Positions 18,647 through 27,054 of a stretch of 36,156 nucleotides of DNA are shown here, in pieces; the first letter of the stretch is position 1; each line of letters opens with the position of its first letter. The position numbers and the translations under genes are program-made. The notes under the pieces were generated by a model. It had not been told where the DNA came from and did no database searches. It saw only the letters and a program-made list of their open reading frames with translations. Origin of the DNA: Lujinxingiaceae bacterium (GTDB lineage: Bacteria > Myxococcota_A > Bradymonadia > Bradymonadales > Bradymonadaceae); NCBI GenBank assembly GCA_013697635.1, contig JACCWM010000154.1:1-36156 (forward strand). Reading direction: 5' to 3'.

Positions 18647-20143
18647 ATGAATGCAAACACCCAGCGCGCCTTGTTCGCGCTCGTTTTCGCTCCGGCGCTG
18701 CTTTTGGCAGCCAGCACGTGGGCCCAGCAACCCGGCGAGCCACCAGCCGACAAACCGGCAAAAGCCACGGCAGTGCCCGCCGCCGGCGCTGTTCGAGTCT
18801 ATTCGCTCGAGGAGCTATTGCGCCTGGCCAACAGCAATGCCGCTGTGATCGAAGAGCACAAGGCGCGCATTCGCCGCGCCGAGTGGCGCCAGTATCGCGC
18901 CAATCGCGCCTGGGGCCCGCGCCTTGAGAGCACGACGCTGCTTGCCCCGGTGCCCGCCAATGCTGATCCGACGCGCTTTGACGAGAACATCGACGAGATC
19001 CTCTTGCTCAACATCGGTCCCTATGTTCGCCAGACGCTTCGCGTGGTCGTTCCAGTGTACACGTTTGGGCGCATTTCGACGGCTCAGGAGCTGGCCGAGC
19101 TCGGCGTCGATGTTGCACTCTTGCAAGCCGAGCAGGCTCGCCTCGACCATTTTTTCCAGCTCAAGCAGGCCTACTATGGCCGCCAGCTCTCCCAGGCGTT
19201 CGCCGTGCTGCTTCGCGAGGGCGACGAGCTCGTCAAGGAGAACCTCGCGCGCATGGAGGAGGCGCGCGATTTCGGTGAGGCGGACTTTGAGACGGCCGAC
19301 TTGCGCCGCTTGCAGATCTTCAACGCCGATCTCGATACCCGCATTCTGGACAACAACCGGCTGGGCGATCTGACGGCCGCCGCGATCAATTATCTGGCGG
19401 GCATCGAGGGCGAGGCGCGCGTGATCACGCTCGACGAGGGCGCGCCAATTGCCGAGATCGAAGCGCTCGAGCGCTACATCGCCTTGGCCCTGATTCATCG
19501 CCCGGAAGTCGTACAACTCGAGCGCGCCGTGCAGGCGCGTGAGCTCCAGCAGCGCCTCGAGCGGCGAAACTTCTATCCAAACATCTTCGTTGCCGCCGAC
19601 TTCGGCTTTGGCTGGTCGACCGAAGACGTGGCCTTGCAGCCGGTTTGTCGGCGTGTCGAGCCCGGCGGCCCCTGTATCAACGCCGAGGATCTCTTCGCTC
19701 GCCCCTATGCCAATCCTTTTCGAACGTTGACCTTTGGCATCGCGCTAGGCATGAACTGGCAGTTCGACGTCTTCGGGCTCTACGGTCAGCTCCAGGAGGT
19801 CAATGCCCAGCGCGACGAGACCATCGCCCAGCGCGAGCGTGCCCTGGGCGCGATTCGCCTCGAGGTCACGCGCCAGCACCGTGAGGCGCTCGATGCCAGG
19901 CGCCGTATTGAAATCCAGGGCCGCCGCCTTGACGCAGCGCGCCGCTGGCGAAACCAGTTTGGTGCGACGCTCAAAGTCGGCACCGGCGCCAATATCAGCG
20001 ACGCAATCGACCCGCTGCGCGCCTACTACGAGGCCCGCGCGCTCTACCTCGAAGCCCACCATAATTATCTCGTCGCCCGCGCCGCATTGGCTCGGGCCGT
20101 TGGCCTGCAGGCGCTCGAAGACGCGCCAGCGCCTGCGCCCTAG
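18647..20143 (+). CDS. TolC-family outer-membrane channel protein
   Basis: 498 residues from the ATG at 18647. A signal peptide (residues 1-26, ending STWA) is followed by about 470 residues with the heptad-rich alpha-helical barrel pattern of the TolC family: two repeats of long coiled helices around short beta segments. YSLEELLRLANSNAAVIEEHKARIRRAEW is the usual first-helix signature, and ALDARRRIEIQGRRLDAARRW with YLEAHHNYLVARAALARAVGL is the second-repeat signature. TolC proteins form trimeric exit ducts for tripartite efflux pumps or type I secretion. No membrane-fusion protein or pump gene lies next to it, so its partners are elsewhere. C-terminal residues are Ala/Pro rich. Confidence 0.88.
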   Translation: MNANTQRALFALVFAPALLLAASTWAQQPGEPPADKPAKATAVPAAGAVRVYSLEELLRLANSNAAVIEEHKARIRRAEWRQYRANRAWGPRLESTTLLAPVPANADPTRFDENIDEILLLNIGPYVRQTLRVVVPVYTFGRISTAQELAELGVDVALLQAEQARLDHFFQLKQAYYGRQLSQAFAVLLREGDELVKENLARMEEARDFGEADFETADLRRLQIFNADLDTRILDNNRLGDLTAAAINYLAGIEGEARVITLDEGAPIAEIEALERYIALALIHRPEVVQLERAVQARELQQRLERRNFYPNIFVAADFGFGWSTEDVALQPVCRRVEPGGPCINAEDLFARPYANPFRTLTFGIALGMNWQFDVFGLYGQLQEVNAQRDETIAQRERALGAIRLEVTRQHREALDARRRIEIQGRRLDAARRWRNQFGATLKVGTGANISDAIDPLRAYYEARALYLEAHHNYLVARAALARAVGLQALEDAPAPAP

Positions 20144-20175
20144 AACCATGGCGCCGGCGTTTGAATGAAACATCG

Positions 20176-20196
20176 AGGTGGTCCGTTTAACCACCT
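20176..20196 (+). terminator. Short hairpin between the TolC-like and MlaC-like genes
   Basis: AGGTGGT at 20176-20182 pairs perfectly with ACCACCT at 20190-20196 around a 7-base loop. It lies 33 bases after the TolC-like stop and about 58 bases before the MlaC start. There is no U-run, so it may be an attenuating or stabilising structure rather than a true terminator. Confidence 0.4.
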
Positions 20197-20253
20197 GTTA
20201 GAGTTCGCGCCTCATGGCTTGCACCAGATGTAACACCCTTGGAGGTCCTTAAA

Positions 20254-20892
20254 ATGGCTGCAAAACGCTCAGTTCGCCTCATCCTACACGCCGCTCTTGC
20301 GGTGGTGCTTCTGATCACCTTCAGCTCCTCGGCCTTCGCGCAGGTGCAGTCACCAAAAGACTTCATCCAGTCTCGTGCCAATGAAATCTCCGCCGTTTTG
20401 GCCGAGCCCGACTCCCCCAAGCGCACTGAGCGCCTGACGGGCGCGGTGCACCGCACCGTCGATTTCAGCGAGCTTGCCAGCCGCGCACTTGGCGAGCATT
20501 GGGTCAAGCGCACCGACGTCGAGCGCCAGGAGTTTCTCGACCTGCTCCAGCGCCTGCTCCAGGCCAACTACTCGAACCAGATCGAGGGCCGTCGCCTGGG
20601 CAAGGATTACAACATCGATTTTGGTGAAGAGCGCATTCGCGACGGCCGCGCCGTCGTTCGCACCAACGTCACCTACAATAAGAAGAAGCACCCGGTCGTC
20701 TATCGCCTCACCCAGAAAAAGGACGCCTGGGTCGTCTACGACATCGTCATCGACGACGTCAGCCTCGAGGAGACCTACCGCGAGGGTTACACCCCGATCA
20801 TCGAGCAAGATGGCTGGAGCGGCCTTATCGACTTGATGAAAGAGCGCCTCGTCGAGCTTGAGAAGCCCGCCAAGCCCACAAAGAAGAAATGA
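20254..20892 (+). CDS. mlaC: MlaC-family periplasmic phospholipid-binding protein
   Basis: 212 residues from the ATG at 20254, with GGAGG eight bases upstream deciding the start. A signal peptide ends SSAFA-Q (cleavage after about residue 29). The mature part matches MlaC/Ttg2D: F.ELASRALGEHWVKRTDVERQEFLDLLQRLL, then YSNQIEGR, NVTYNKKKHPVVYRLTQKKDAWVVYDIVIDDVSLEETYREGY, which is the NTF2-like lipid-binding fold. MlaC carries phospholipids between the outer-membrane MlaA and the inner-membrane MlaFEDB complex to maintain lipid asymmetry. None of the other Mla genes is in the window. Upstream neighbours are a TolC-like channel and SppA. The C-terminus is Lys-rich (KPAKPTKKK). Confidence 0.88.
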   Translation: MAAKRSVRLILHAALAVVLLITFSSSAFAQVQSPKDFIQSRANEISAVLAEPDSPKRTERLTGAVHRTVDFSELASRALGEHWVKRTDVERQEFLDLLQRLLQANYSNQIEGRRLGKDYNIDFGEERIRDGRAVVRTNVTYNKKKHPVVYRLTQKKDAWVVYDIVIDDVSLEETYREGYTPIIEQDGWSGLIDLMKERLVELEKPAKPTKKK

Positions 20893-20952
20893 GTTTGACC
20901 CTCCTCACGGCGCAGGTGAACCGCGGGCGTCGGGGAAGCGGGAAGGGTGGCG

Positions 20953-22290
20953 TTAGCGACGAGCGTAGGGCTCGAAGACGACCTTCTTTTTGGTGAGGTC
21001 GGCCTCGATCTTGGCGACCAGTTCGAGCGCTTCACCGTCGTCAGGTACGAGCACCAGCGCCTCGACGACCTTCTTGTGGGCTTCGCTGTGGTCTCGTGTC
21101 CGACGGTCATTGAACAGACGTGTGGCCTCGCTCTTGAGGTTGTAGGCGAGCGTCTTGTTGACGTGGCCAAGCGTCGACTGTGCTGATTCGTAGGCGACGG
21201 TGTCAGCGGGAATCTGTACCAGAATGCGCTGAGCGTCGAGGTGGCGGCCCTGCTCGCTGAGTTGCTCGGCACGGTCGAGCAACTCAGCGCCAGCCTTTTC
21301 AAAGCGCGCGCGCTCCTTGAAGTCCTGGGCCGGCGCATGCGACGGTGCTAGGGCTAGCAGCTCATCGATCGTGGCGATGGCGCCGTCCCAGTTGCGCTGT
21401 TGCATTTGCTTGTCGGTCGCATCGAGCAAGGCCTCGATCTTGGCCTCGAGCAGCTCGGCAGGGGAGGCAATCTGCGCCTCGGGAGCGCCCTTCTTGGACT
21501 CCTTGAGTGAGAACATCCCGAGCACGGCCATCGCCCCGACCGCAATACCGACCAGGCCCAAAATTGCCAGGCTGACGTAGAGCGTCACGTTCGTGGAGCT
21601 CTTCTTGGACGAGCCAGCATAGTCGCGCGGATCGACTTTGGCGTCTCCATTGACGAAGACAAACTGCAAATTGCCAAATTGGACGATGTCACCGCGCCGA
21701 AGCGGCTGCGTGCCGCGAAGGGGCTTTTTGTTGAGCTTGGTGCCGTTGGAGCTGCCGTTGTCGACCACCGTATAGTCGTCGCCAATGCGTTGAATGATCG
21801 CGTGTTCTCGGCTGATCGAGGCATCCGAGAGCAAGATGAAGTTCTCATCAGTGCGCCCAATCGTATTGGACAGCTCGGAGAGGCTGAACTCTTCGCCAGC
21901 AAAGGAATCGCCGATGCGCACCAACTTGTCGTGATCGGTGCCCGAGGAGATAAAAAGCGTGCTCATCACGTTCTGATTGGAGAGCTGCTGGGCGGCGCGC
22001 TTGTACTCGAGGTAGAGATAGAAGTCGCCCACGCGGATCTGGCTGGCCGTGCCCAGATCGCGCTGGCTGACGACGCGCTGGCCGTCGACGATCACACCGT
22101 TGGCGCTACCCAGATCTTCGATGTAGCAGCGGCCGTTTTCGACGAAGACGCGCGCATGCTGTCGACTGACACTGGATGAGGGCAAGACGATGTCGCTGTC
22201 CTCGAGCCGACCGATGACGTAGGAGCCATGGTCAAAGGAGAACTGATTGGCCAGCTGGCCGTTGCTGTCTTCGATGGTAAGGGTAAACAT
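20953..22290 (-). CDS. Double-FHA membrane protein with TPR-like tail
   Basis: 445 residues. Two forkhead-associated domains come first. FHA1 (about 1-95) has IGR, VSRQHARV and LGSANGV; FHA2 (about 123-212) has IGRTDENFILLSDASISREHAII and NGSSNGTKLNKKPL. Both keep the Arg, Ser/His and Asn residues that bind phosphothreonine. A single transmembrane helix (about 235-260, VTLYVSLAILGLVGIAVGAMAVLGMF) separates them from a helical, TPR-like region (280-435, e.g. AIATIDELLALAPSHAPAQDF). With no N-terminal signal, the FHA domains should be cytosolic and the TPR-like region periplasmic. It lies 36 bp downstream of the FHA-CpaF ATPase gene on the same strand, so the pair is probably one unit that senses Ser/Thr phosphorylation. 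Confidence 0.85.
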   Translation of the reverse strand: MFTLTIEDSNGQLANQFSFDHGSYVIGRLEDSDIVLPSSSVSRQHARVFVENGRCYIEDLGSANGVIVDGQRVVSQRDLGTASQIRVGDFYLYLEYKRAAQQLSNQNVMSTLFISSGTDHDKLVRIGDSFAGEEFSLSELSNTIGRTDENFILLSDASISREHAIIQRIGDDYTVVDNGSSNGTKLNKKPLRGTQPLRRGDIVQFGNLQFVFVNGDAKVDPRDYAGSSKKSSTNVTLYVSLAILGLVGIAVGAMAVLGMFSLKESKKGAPEAQIASPAELLEAKIEALLDATDKQMQQRNWDGAIATIDELLALAPSHAPAQDFKERARFEKAGAELLDRAEQLSEQGRHLDAQRILVQIPADTVAYESAQSTLGHVNKTLAYNLKSEATRLFNDRRTRDHSEAHKKVVEALVLVPDDGEALELVAKIEADLTKKKVVFEPYARR

Positions 22291-22326
22291 AGTCGCGATG
22301 ACATCTATCGGTCCGTGAGCAGCGGG

Positions 22327-24357
22327 CTACTCGCGAAAAATGGTGAAGTCGACATCCACGCCGGCGTGGCGCAAGTCCTCGAAAAACAATGGAATGTAGC
22401 CCGTCGGATGAAACGCACCTTCGGTGCCCTCGACGCGGTAGTAGAAAACGTCGCTGAGGCGAAACGCGTCGAGATCGACGCCCTGGACCTCAGTGATCTG
22501 CTGGACACGAAAGCCCTGGCTTGGGGCGCTGTTGACGACCACGACCAGGTTGACCGCACGAGCAATCTGCTCGCGCAGACCACGCGGGCTGACATCGTTG
22601 CTGCCGAGCAGGCACAAACTCTCCATGCGCCCAAGCGCGTCGGGCGCGCTCGTTGCGTGGACGGTGATCATGCTGCCCTCGGTGCCGCTGGCCGCCGAAG
22701 TCACCCAGTCATAGGCTTCACCGCCACGACACTCGTCGACGATGATGCGCTGCGGGTGCATGGCTGCGGCGCTGCGAATCAGATAGCGCATGTCATAGTT
22801 GGTGCCCGCGCTGGCTTCGAGACGCACGACGCTTTCCTGGGGAAGCATCAGGCTGCTGCTCTCCTCGATCGTGATCGTGCGCGAGGAGGCATCGATGGTG
22901 CGACCAATCGCCGAGAGCAGCGTGGTCTTGCCGGCGCTGGTCGGCCCGGCGATAAGGATCGAGCGGCCGGCTTCGACGGCCTGCAACAAAAACTCGGCCA
23001 TGTTGTGCGAGAGCGCCCCCTCCTGGACAAGATCGTCAAGCGAGGGATGGTAAGTGTTGGGCTTTCGTACCGTGAGCACAGGGCCGTCGGCGGCCACCGG
23101 CGGCATCACGATGTGCACGCGTGTTCCATCGCTAAAGCGCACCTCATCGACGCCCACGGGCACGTCGCGCGCGCCGAGCAGTCGGTGGGCGGCGATCGTC
23201 AAGAACTCGGGATGGCTGAAGGCGCGTGGCGCGACGATCAGCTGGCCGTCGCGTCGAATCAGGATGCGGTCGTAGCGGTTGACGTAAATGTCGCGAACGC
23301 GCGGATCGTCGAGATACTGCTCGATCGGTCCCAGGCCCACGCACTCGGTCGTCATCAACTCAAGCAGGGCGTCGCGATCGACGCGCGGGTTAACCTTGGA
23401 GAGCGCCGCGCGAGCGGACTTCTCGTACTTTGAGCGGTCCGCCGGATCGGGCGGATAATAGAGCGACAGATCTTCGGGTGCGAGGCTCTCAAAGAGAATG
23501 CGCGCCACGTCATGCTGGGCGGCGTGAAAATCGGTGTCGAACTCGCTGACCAGCGCCGCCTTGGCGCGCGGCGCGCCGACGCCTTTGTTGGGCGAGCGCT
23601 CGGAGCGAAGGTTCTGCTGCGCTTGCTGGGGCTGCTGGGGCTGCTGGGGCTGCTGCGAGCGAGACGGCTCGTTGCGTTGCCCGGAGCGCGCTGCGGGCGC
23701 ACCCGTTTGCAAATTGCTGTTCGACGGGCTCGACGGCTCGTTGTTGAACGGGCGGCGCGGCTCGGGCGTTGGTGTGCGATTGTTGTCCACGGGCACGGGC
23801 GCCATGTCGATGCCCAGATCGTCGAAGTCCAGGCGCGGTGACTCAACCGACATCGGCAACGGCGTTCCGACACGCATCGGATCGAGGTTGGGCACGTCGC
23901 TGACCGGGAAGGTGCGCTCGGGCTGGTTTGGCTTGCCCATCGGCATGGGCGCCGGCGCATTCATCGGAATGCTCGCGCTCGGACGTCCACTGGGCGCCTG
24001 TTGGGGCGGAAAGGTCGGATTGCGCGGCGGCTGCGGTGGCGCCTTGGGAGGAGGCGGAGCGGCCTTGGCCGGCGCTTCGACCTGCAAGATGAAGTCGCCG
24101 ATGTAGATCTTGTCAGCTTCGCTCAACGCCTGCTCGACGGCCACTTTGCGACCGTTCACGTAGGTGCCATTGGTGCTGCCCAGATCGACGATGAAGAAGC
24201 TCGTCTCACGCAGGAAGATGCGGGTATGTTGTTTGGAAACATTACCCTTGGGAAGTACGATGTCGTTACCCTTCATACGACCGATCGTAATCTCGGTCTT
24301 GTTGAAGTCGTACTTCGATTGCTGCCCGCCCTTTTCACTGATCGTTACGGTGAACAT
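22327..24357 (-). CDS. FHA-domain CpaF/TadA-type secretion ATPase
   Basis: 676 residues. The N-terminal FHA domain (1-94) carries IGRMKGNDIVLPKGNVSKQHTRIF and LGSTNGTYVNGR, the full phosphothreonine-binding set. A Pro/Gln/Asn-rich linker (97-255) has a repetitive Gln-Gln-Pro run. From about residue 280 comes a type II/IV secretion ATPase of the CpaF group: VGLGPIEQYLDDPRVRDIYVN, then Walker A GPTSAGKTT (471-479), the Asp box near TITIEES, Walker B RIIVDECRGGEAYD, and a His box in GSMITVHATSA. Such ATPases power Tad/Flp pilus or related machines from the cytoplasmic face. No pilin, TadB/C or secretin genes are in the window, so the cognate machine is elsewhere. Phosphorylation-gated ATPase activity is inferred. 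Confidence 0.9.
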   Translation of the reverse strand: MFTVTISEKGGQQSKYDFNKTEITIGRMKGNDIVLPKGNVSKQHTRIFLRETSFFIVDLGSTNGTYVNGRKVAVEQALSEADKIYIGDFILQVEAPAKAAPPPPKAPPQPPRNPTFPPQQAPSGRPSASIPMNAPAPMPMGKPNQPERTFPVSDVPNLDPMRVGTPLPMSVESPRLDFDDLGIDMAPVPVDNNRTPTPEPRRPFNNEPSSPSNSNLQTGAPAARSGQRNEPSRSQQPQQPQQPQQAQQNLRSERSPNKGVGAPRAKAALVSEFDTDFHAAQHDVARILFESLAPEDLSLYYPPDPADRSKYEKSARAALSKVNPRVDRDALLELMTTECVGLGPIEQYLDDPRVRDIYVNRYDRILIRRDGQLIVAPRAFSHPEFLTIAAHRLLGARDVPVGVDEVRFSDGTRVHIVMPPVAADGPVLTVRKPNTYHPSLDDLVQEGALSHNMAEFLLQAVEAGRSILIAGPTSAGKTTLLSAIGRTIDASSRTITIEESSSLMLPQESVVRLEASAGTNYDMRYLIRSAAAMHPQRIIVDECRGGEAYDWVTSAASGTEGSMITVHATSAPDALGRMESLCLLGSNDVSPRGLREQIARAVNLVVVVNSAPSQGFRVQQITEVQGVDLDAFRLSDVFYYRVEGTEGAFHPTGYIPLFFEDLRHAGVDVDFTIFRE
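23622..23657 (-). repeat. 9-bp in-frame minisatellite in the FHA-ATPase linker
   Basis: The unit GCTGCTGGG (plus strand) is repeated about three times, with a degenerate copy at each end. It encodes the run of Gln-Gln-Pro units at residues 235-247 of the ATPase. Copy-number change would alter linker length without changing frame. Confidence 0.7.
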
Positions 24358-24387
24358 GAGTGGCAGGACCTCCAGACTAGGGTCGTT

Positions 24388-24407
24388 GCAGATCGTCGAT
24401 GATCTGC
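24388..24407 (-). promoter_or_regulatory. Hairpin in the leader of the FHA-ATPase gene
   Basis: GCAGATC (24388-24394) pairs with GATCTGC (24401-24407) around GTCGAT, about 30 bases upstream of the ATPase start. It could be a leader structure or part of a regulator site. Function is not inferable. Confidence 0.3.
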
Positions 24408-24464
24408 CTCAACGGGTACTGTGAACCGAGGGGAAAAACCCGGCCAAGGGGCACGCATTGCCAA

Positions 24465-24483
24465 CCACTGCCAATTGCAGTGG
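24465..24483 (-). terminator. Hairpin in the gap after the opp operon
   Basis: CCACTGC (24465-24471) and GCAGTGG (24477-24483) form a perfect 7-bp stem with a CAATT loop, 160 bases beyond the oppF stop and about 108 bases before the FHA-ATPase start. There is no U-run. It could terminate opp transcription or be an operator upstream of the ATPase gene. I see no gene in the rest of 24358-24642. Confidence 0.35.
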
Positions 24484-24642
24484 CCAACGACCGGTTCGGT
24501 AGAATCGAGCTTTACGGCAGAGCCCGGCAAGGTCAAGAAAACTCCCAGACAAGTGCCTCAAATTTGAACCGCTTATCCAGCCGACGATGGTCGCAGAGGC
24601 ATCGAAAACTGTCAACCACACTGAGCTTGAAGTCTGGGACGA

Positions 24643-25890
24643 TCAATCGCGCGGCTCCTCGCCATCAATGGCGACCTCCGGTTGGGCTTTGTTTGTCTCG
24701 GACTCAACGGGCTCGGCTGGCGTGGGCTCGGCTGCTGCGGGCTTTGGCGCGGCTGGCTCTTCGAGGGCGACCACGGGTGCGGCAACCACCGGCTCGGCGG
24801 CCACCGGCTCGACGGGCACCGGCGGACGCGGCAAGCGCGCGAAGATCGTCGGGTCGGTCGGTGCAAACTCCGGATCGTAGAGATGGCAGCGCACGACGTG
24901 GCCGGTTGCGACCTCCAAGACCTTGGGCACGACCTTGTCGCAAGGCGCGTAGCAGGCCGGACAACGCGTGTGAAAACGACAGCCGTTGGGCGGATTGAGC
25001 GGGGAGGGCACATCACCTTTCAAAATCACGCGGTGCGTGTGGCGGCGTGGATTGGGGTGGGGAATGGCCGACAAAAGCGCCTGGGTGTAGGGGTGCAACG
25101 AATTGCTGAACAACTCCTCGCGGCTGGTCAACTCGACGATCTGGCCCAGATACATCACCGCAATGCGATCGGAGATGTGGCGCACCACCGACAGGTCATG
25201 GGCGATGAAGAGATAGCTCAGGTTGAACTCCTCTTGCAGGTCCATCAAGAGGTTGATCACCTGGGCCTGCACGGAGACGTCGAGCGCGCTGACGGCCTCG
25301 TCGCAGACGATGAAATCGGGGCTGAGCGCGAGCGCGCGCGCGATGCCCAGACGCTGGCGCTGGCCGCCGGAGAACTCGTGGGGATAGCGCGTGATGTAGG
25401 CCGGCTGAAGGCCGACGCGCTCGAGCAGGCCCTCGACCATCTCGCGGCGCGCGTTGCCTGAGGCGATCCCGTGCAGCTCGATCGCCTCGCCGATGATCGA
25501 CTCGACGGTCATGCGCGGATTGAGGCTCGAATACGGGTCCTGAAAGATGATCTGCATCTTGCGCCGAAGCGCACGCATCTGGGCCTGGGGCATACCCACG
25601 ATGTTCTGGCCGTGAAACCACACCTCGCCGGCGGTAGGCTCGAGCAGGCGCAGTAAGGTGCGCCCGGCCGTGGTCTTGCCGCAGCCCGACTCGCCGACCA
25701 TGCCCAGCGTCTCGTTGGGATAGAGCTCGAAGCTGACGTCGTCGACCGCTTTGACCGAGCCGACCTGGCGGTTGAGGATGCCGCGCATGACCGGAAAGTA
25801 CTTCTTGAGGTTTTTGACCTGCAACAAGGGTTTCTGGTTGGTCTTAGCCGCCGAGGCGGCCGCTTTGGTGATCGTAGGTGCTGCGCTCAT
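24643..25890 (-). CDS. oppF: Oligopeptide ABC importer ATPase OppF/DppF with extended tail
   Basis: 415 residues. The nucleotide-binding domain has Walker [10 protein letters not shown] (66-74), Q loop [12 protein letters not shown], signature FSGGQRQR (173-180), Walker [13 protein letters not shown] and H loop IAHD. The oligopeptide-type C-terminal extension (about 265-340) holds four cysteines, C304, C310, C317 and C335. Residues 350-415 are a low-complexity Pro/Ala/Glu/Val tail absent from ordinary OppF (about 330 residues). OppF pairs with OppD to drive peptide import. The gene is last in an operon transcribed A-B-C-D-F on the minus strand and lies 24 bp after oppD. Whether the substrate is an oligo- or dipeptide or something else cannot be told. 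Confidence 0.92.
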   Translation of the reverse strand: MSAAPTITKAAASAAKTNQKPLLQVKNLKKYFPVMRGILNRQVGSVKAVDDVSFELYPNETLGMVGESGCGKTTAGRTLLRLLEPTAGEVWFHGQNIVGMPQAQMRALRRKMQIIFQDPYSSLNPRMTVESIIGEAIELHGIASGNARREMVEGLLERVGLQPAYITRYPHEFSGGQRQRLGIARALALSPDFIVCDEAVSALDVSVQAQVINLLMDLQEEFNLSYLFIAHDLSVVRHISDRIAVMYLGQIVELTSREELFSNSLHPYTQALLSAIPHPNPRRHTHRVILKGDVPSPLNPPNGCRFHTRCPACYAPCDKVVPKVLEVATGHVVRCHLYDPEFAPTDPTIFARLPRPPVPVEPVAAEPVVAAPVVALEEPAAPKPAAAEPTPAEPVESETNKAQPEVAIDGEEPRD

Positions 25891-25914
25891 GTCGCGATTC
25901 CTGGGGTAGACGGC

Positions 25915-27048
25915 TTACTCAGCGAGGTCGGGCTCAGCGAGGTCGGGCTCAACGACTGCGACGGCCTGGGGCTTGGCCACGTCGACATCTGGCGTGGTGC
26001 TTGCGCCCAGTCCGGTCTTGGCTTTGGTCCCGGCGCGTACCTGCTCGGAGTACCAGCAGGCCGAGAAGTGGCCCGCCTCGAGCTCGACCGTGGGCGGCAG
26101 CTCGCTGCACTTCTCGGTGGCAAACTCGCAACGCGTGCGAAAGCGACAGCCCGTGGGAAACTCCTGGGGCCGAGGCACCATTCCGGGGATGACGTAGAGG
26201 CGATTGCTCTCGCTTTGCTCTTCGGTCTCAATGGTCGGCAAGCTGCTGAAGAGCCCGATCGTGTAGGGATGGGCCGGCTTCTCAAAGAGCGAGAAGACAT
26301 CGGCATACTCGACCACGCGCCCGGCGTACATCACCGCGACATGGTCGCACGTCTCGGCCACGACGCCCAGATCATGGGTGATGAACAGAATCGACATGCC
26401 CGCGTCCTTTTGCAGCTCCTTGAGCAAATCGAGGATCTGGGCCTGGATCGTCACATCGAGCGCGGTGGTGGGCTCGTCGGCGATCAGCAGCTTGGGCTTG
26501 CAGGCAAGCGACATGGCGATCATCACGCGCTGCTTCATGCCGCCCGACAACTGGTGCGGATACTCGTCGATGCGTTGGTTGGGCGCCGGAATGCCGACCT
26601 TTTCGAGCATGTCGATCGCGATGCTGCGCGCCTCTTTGTAGTCGACATCCTGGTGGAGCATGATCGCCTCGACGATCTGGTTTCCCACCGTGTAGACCGG
26701 GTTGAGGCTGGTCATCGGCTCCTGAAAGATCATCGAGATCTCGTTGCCGCGAATTTTGCGCAGGCCTTTTTCGTCGAGCTTGGTCAGATCTTGACCGCCA
26801 AAGCGAATCGCCCCGCCGACGATCTTGCCCGGCGGCGAGGGGATCAAGCGCAAGATGCTCAGCGAGGTCACCGACTTGCCCGAGCCCGACTCACCGACCA
26901 GCCCCAGCGTCTGCCCACGACGAATCGTAAAGCTGACCCCATCGACCGACGGCAGCACGCCGTCGTCGGTGAAGAAGTAGGTCTTGAGATCGTCGACCTC
27001 GAGCACGACCTCCGGCTCGTCTGTAGTTGCGTTCTTGGTCTTATCCAT
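25915..27048 (-). CDS. oppD: Oligopeptide ABC importer ATPase OppD/DppD
   Basis: 377 residues: Walker A GESGSGKS (52-59), Q loop [17 protein letters not shown], signature LSGGMKQR (167-174), Walker [14 protein letters not shown] loop [10 protein letters not shown]. The C-terminal oligopeptide-transporter segment has cysteines C301, C307, C314 and C331, nearly the same spacing as in OppF. Some Opp ATPases bind an iron-sulfur cluster in this region. The tail ends in a duplicated EPDLA unit encoded by a perfect tandem DNA repeat. The start at 27048 lies 6 bp after the oppC stop, so the genes are co-transcribed. It acts on the cytosolic face as half of the ATPase dimer. Confidence 0.92.
   Translation of the reverse strand: MDKTKNATTDEPEVVLEVDDLKTYFFTDDGVLPSVDGVSFTIRRGQTLGLVGESGSGKSVTSLSILRLIPSPPGKIVGGAIRFGGQDLTKLDEKGLRKIRGNEISMIFQEPMTSLNPVYTVGNQIVEAIMLHQDVDYKEARSIAIDMLEKVGIPAPNQRIDEYPHQLSGGMKQRVMIAMSLACKPKLLIADEPTTALDVTIQAQILDLLKELQKDAGMSILFITHDLGVVAETCDHVAVMYAGRVVEYADVFSLFEKPAHPYTIGLFSSLPTIETEEQSESNRLYVIPGMVPRPQEFPTGCRFRTRCEFATEKCSELPPTVELEAGHFSACWYSEQVRAGTKAKTGLGASTTPDVDVAKPQAVAVVEPDLAEPDLAE
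25921..25950 (-). repeat. Perfect 15-bp tandem duplication at the oppD 3' end
   Basis: AGCGAGGTCGGGCTC occurs twice head-to-tail (25921-25935 and 25936-25950). It encodes the doubled EPDLA at the extreme C-terminus of OppD, just before the stop. It is in frame. Confidence 0.85.
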
Positions 27049-27054
27049 CGAGGG

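Noticed and set aside
24440-24500. Possible sigma-54 promoter (TTGGC elements) upstream of the FHA-ATPase gene
   Set aside because: On the minus strand the GG and GC pairs are 10 or 11 bases apart rather than 12, and the elements lie within an inverted repeat.
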